Positions 63,901 to 64,000 of a stretch of DNA of 64,000 nt are shown here, piece by piece. The notes beneath the pieces are model-generated. The model searched no databases. It worked only from the letters and a program-made list of their open reading frames with translations, and was not told the DNA's origin. The stretch is from Gordionus sp. m RMFG-2023 (taxonomy: Eukaryota; Nematomorpha; Gordioida; Chordodea; Parachordodidae). Location of the stretch: positions 23,669,120 through 23,733,119 of the forward strand of contig NC_088778.1 of NCBI RefSeq assembly GCF_954871325.1, in the 5' to 3' direction. The position numbers were made by a program, and so were the translations under genes. Numbering within the stretch: position 1 is the first letter of the stretch; each line of letters opens with the position of its first letter.

Positions 63901-64000
63901 TTTGTCACTGAAGCCGCATTTTCTTTCCACGTACAATTTATCATCTTGAGTCGGGCTAGCTTCTTTCTTGAAGATTCTCCAGCAAGCTTGCTTGCAATCC
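54123..64000 (-). CDS. RECK: RECK orthologue, 3' two-thirds (14 exons, 5' end outside window)
   Basis: From 5' to 3' on the minus strand I place exons at 64000(partial)-63840, 62770-62640, 62445-62177, 61698-61528, 61110-61022, 60426-60144, 59894-59758, 59602-58919, 58786-58595, 58483-58279, 57999-57665, 56864-56745, 55734-55099 and 54949-54123. All introns are GT-AG and all phases agree. About 1,412 residues are visible. They correspond to human RECK from cysteine-knot repeat 3 to the end: knots 3-5, the cysteine-rich frizzled-like region, EGF-like modules, three Kazal modules and a short hydrophobic C-terminus. Vertebrate RECK is a GPI-anchored inhibitor of matrix metalloproteinases and a Wnt7 co-receptor component. 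The visible part is nearly twice the length of its human counterpart because of low-complexity inserts between cysteine modules. The least certain junction is the acceptor at 59,603, which lacks a pyrimidine tract. Confidence 0.95.
55099..55734 (-). CDS. RECK: RECK exon: Kazal 3 and PPGACCPVC motif
   Basis: SQEPVCGYNGETYDDECQAS and ALIDYAGPC match human TEPVCGHNGETYSSVC and AVDYYGDC. ISCMGITPPGACCPVC matches PIIPPGACCPLC. Between them lies an insert rich in Asn, Arg and Lys (about 55,160-55,260) that is absent from vertebrates. Leading residues up to the first cysteine are also novel. Confidence 0.95.
55735..56744 (-). other. RECK intron of 1,010 bp
   Basis: AT-rich. It holds a poly-C run near 56,537-56,546. 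No repeat boundary or nested gene was seen. Confidence 0.6.
56745..56864 (-). CDS. RECK: RECK exon: degenerate Kazal 2
   Basis: LNKNLDCSNQNAGRSHATC, then FRDHDYKLF, corresponds to human VPRQLACDQ...HNNLC and YQRGKSLSY. The Kazal consensus is weak here, as it also is in vertebrate RECK. Confidence 0.85.
56865..57664 (-). other. RECK intron of 800 bp
   Basis: AT-rich. A degenerate AACCGG-type repeat patch lies at about 57,515-57,575 and may be a MITE remnant. No nested gene was seen. Confidence 0.5.
57665..57999 (-). CDS. RECK: RECK exon: Kazal 1 end and EGF-like module
   Basis: Opens with KCAGLTPDSYEYGAC, matching human CVGLQDHQFEFGSC. It continues with DVCRPLSELDYMDPCG, VPLRQVCLSS and ISTCPQYLC, matching PCQKNQRC, KPQVCLTT and FGCSQYEC. 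An insert rich in His and Asn separates the last two motifs. Confidence 0.93.
58279..58483 (-). CDS. RECK: RECK exon: Kazal 1, first half
   Basis: MDCNFCSCHNGKVVCTLRYC, then YTGLPCNCPHHYVPVCATNG and KTYHSSCLAK match human IDCNVCSCFAGNLVC and FTGLPCNCADQFVPVCGQNG. The Kazal VCxxNGKTY core is intact. The donor lies directly after CLAK. Confidence 0.95.
58595..58786 (-). CDS. RECK: RECK exon: CTLGEVSSF module
   Basis: CTLGEVSSFVIPHGSFVQLP, then CHRVCLC, then IRCHSINCYGINHCW aligns with human CKLGEASDFIVRQGTLIQVP, CYKICSC and MEMHCIDLQKSC. The split Met codon at the 3' junction gives the same spacing to the next cysteine as in human. Confidence 0.93.
58919..59602 (-). CDS. RECK: RECK exon: EGF-like part with long inserts
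   Basis: 228 codons, far longer than the human equivalent. Cys-containing anchors are YPCTKSTEANVC, RKESVCVI, LTCAN and YACQSG, corresponding to HPCNPNPCPANELC through FCVQGC. The rest is Ser/Asn/Tyr-rich and then charged (KEGKEEYESNKHGQ), with no counterpart. The acceptor is weak, so the first few codons are uncertain. Confidence 0.85.
59758..59894 (-). CDS. RECK: RECK exon: SDCIKILNKC segment
   Basis: SDCIKILNKCLNREKLMPGQ, then GLCNILSPVDPEQSC, matches human SDCVEILKKCGDQNKFPED and SICELLSPTDDLKNC. The donor GTATAA after SEYM was chosen for phase with the following exon. Confidence 0.9.
60144..60426 (-). CDS. RECK: RECK exon: frizzled-like cysteine-rich region
   Basis: VDEPCTLGC, then CGHLFNHRPLELYRSC, then DIPVLDIKECLPEQWRAIAC, then LEIKPCHPISHTSLIC match human VREPCQLGC, NNRPTELFRSC, IPVLDIKKCQPEMWKAIAC and LQIKPCH...IIC. 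It is the best-conserved long stretch in this gene. Confidence 0.95.
60449..60518 (+). repeat. Tandem duplication in a RECK intron, 2 units of about 35 bp
   Basis: AAAATCGTGTTAACTAATAA followed by TTGTATTTATTTATT occurs twice in succession without visible differences, close to the acceptor side of the intron. Confidence 0.9.
61022..61110 (-). CDS. RECK: RECK exon: QYNPVE segment
   Basis: NNNWSDFSEHCQYNPVE, then LITCLSE, aligns with human SWQEFDRFCEYNPVE and MLTCLAD. Both splice sites are canonical (TACAG acceptor, GTATGT donor). Confidence 0.92.
61528..61698 (-). CDS. RECK: RECK exon: cysteine-knot repeat 5
   Basis: AGLDAVKLQCCLKAVTQTCV followed by DLCTKV matches human TGLDGAKLHCCSKANTSTC and RELCTKL. 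The donor after AATTT (GTATTT) was chosen because it alone gives the phase required by the next exon. Confidence 0.9.
62177..62445 (-). CDS. RECK: RECK exon: LWQCF motif plus Asn/Asp-rich insert
   Basis: Starts NLLWQCFILNSD, equivalent to human PLWQCFLESSQ. It then runs into about 75 residues rich in Asn, Asp and Gly with no human counterpart. It ends within an Arg codon completed by the next exon. Confidence 0.9.
62640..62770 (-). CDS. RECK: RECK exon: cysteine-knot repeat 4
   Basis: Begins LKCCQESSNATCREKCKEIL and contains EQEIVDKLNEVC, matching human LYCCDRAEDHACQNACKRIL and EMEIVDGLIEGC. It starts in phase 1 (split Asn codon) and ends in phase 0. Confidence 0.95.
62870..63630. mobile_element. 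Possible MITE-like element in RECK intron
   Basis: GGGGAGACCAGGGTAAAGAG at about 62,873 and TTTCACCCTGATCTCGTCTG at about 63,611 are approximate inverted complements. Inside, ACCCTGATTCTC and GGGGTATGGGGTAAA near 63,437-63,475 repeat parts of the same motif. I could not identify a target duplication, so the boundaries are uncertain. Confidence 0.5.
63840..64000 (-). CDS. RECK: RECK exon (partial): cysteine-knot repeat 3
   Basis: Reads CKQACWRIFKKEASP, then CGFSDKHVLRCIQNYTKTTP, then RNPVE. This aligns with human CREFCQAIFRTDSSP and LIHCVNNYTQSYPMRNP. The donor is GTATAT. The 5' part of the exon lies beyond the window edge. Confidence 0.92.

Overview
The window is strongly AT-rich animal DNA. 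Its best anchor is the 3' two-thirds of a multi-exon RECK gene, a GPI-anchored, cysteine-rich, Kazal-domain protein of animals, split by short GT-AG introns. Spliced genes, Ty3/Gypsy and hAT elements, mariner-type and foldback MITEs, and long low-complexity blocks all point to an invertebrate metazoan. I cannot name the species.

Layout. 1-3,113: AT-rich sequence with one dispersed repeat. 3,114-10,510: copy A of a duplicated cassette. It holds a two-exon gene (163 codons), a G-quadruplex-like tract, a polypyrimidine block, a T/G block, a cytosine-poor minisatellite of about 28-30 bp units, and a conserved GC-richer block. A 415-bp hAT-type MITE sits near its end. 11,898-14,459: a broken hAT transposon with a perfect 8-bp target duplication. 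14,560-15,235: a second copy of the dispersed repeat and a gag-like fossil. 15,923-20,630: an old, broken Ty3/Gypsy element on the minus strand. 21,503-22,071: two MITEs. 22,600-23,870: two further degenerate, intron-less copies of the cassette gene in inverted orientation. 26,980-28,190: unidentified protein-like remnants. 28,198-38,518: copy B of the cassette, in the same orientation, with a minisatellite about twice as long.

38,519-54,122 is mostly AT-rich intergenic DNA. It holds two related minus-strand genes: an MSP-domain, VAP-like gene at 50,572-51,724, and a truncated relative at 42,582-45,285 that keeps only the coiled-coil and membrane tail. Between them lie a tandem duplication, a foldback element and a retroelement fragment. 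54,123-64,000 (minus) is RECK: 14 exons with mutually consistent phases, from cysteine-knot repeat 3 to the C-terminal hydrophobic tail.

The most novel content is the cassette gene. Its predicted protein has a SILK-type motif (KSILR) followed by an RVxF-type motif (RVRF), the usual order of protein phosphatase 1 docking motifs, and ends in a basic stretch plus a four-cysteine cluster. The two intact copies differ by one residue, while their downstream DNA has diverged far more. That a PP1 regulator is encoded is inference from motifs, not from a recognised family.
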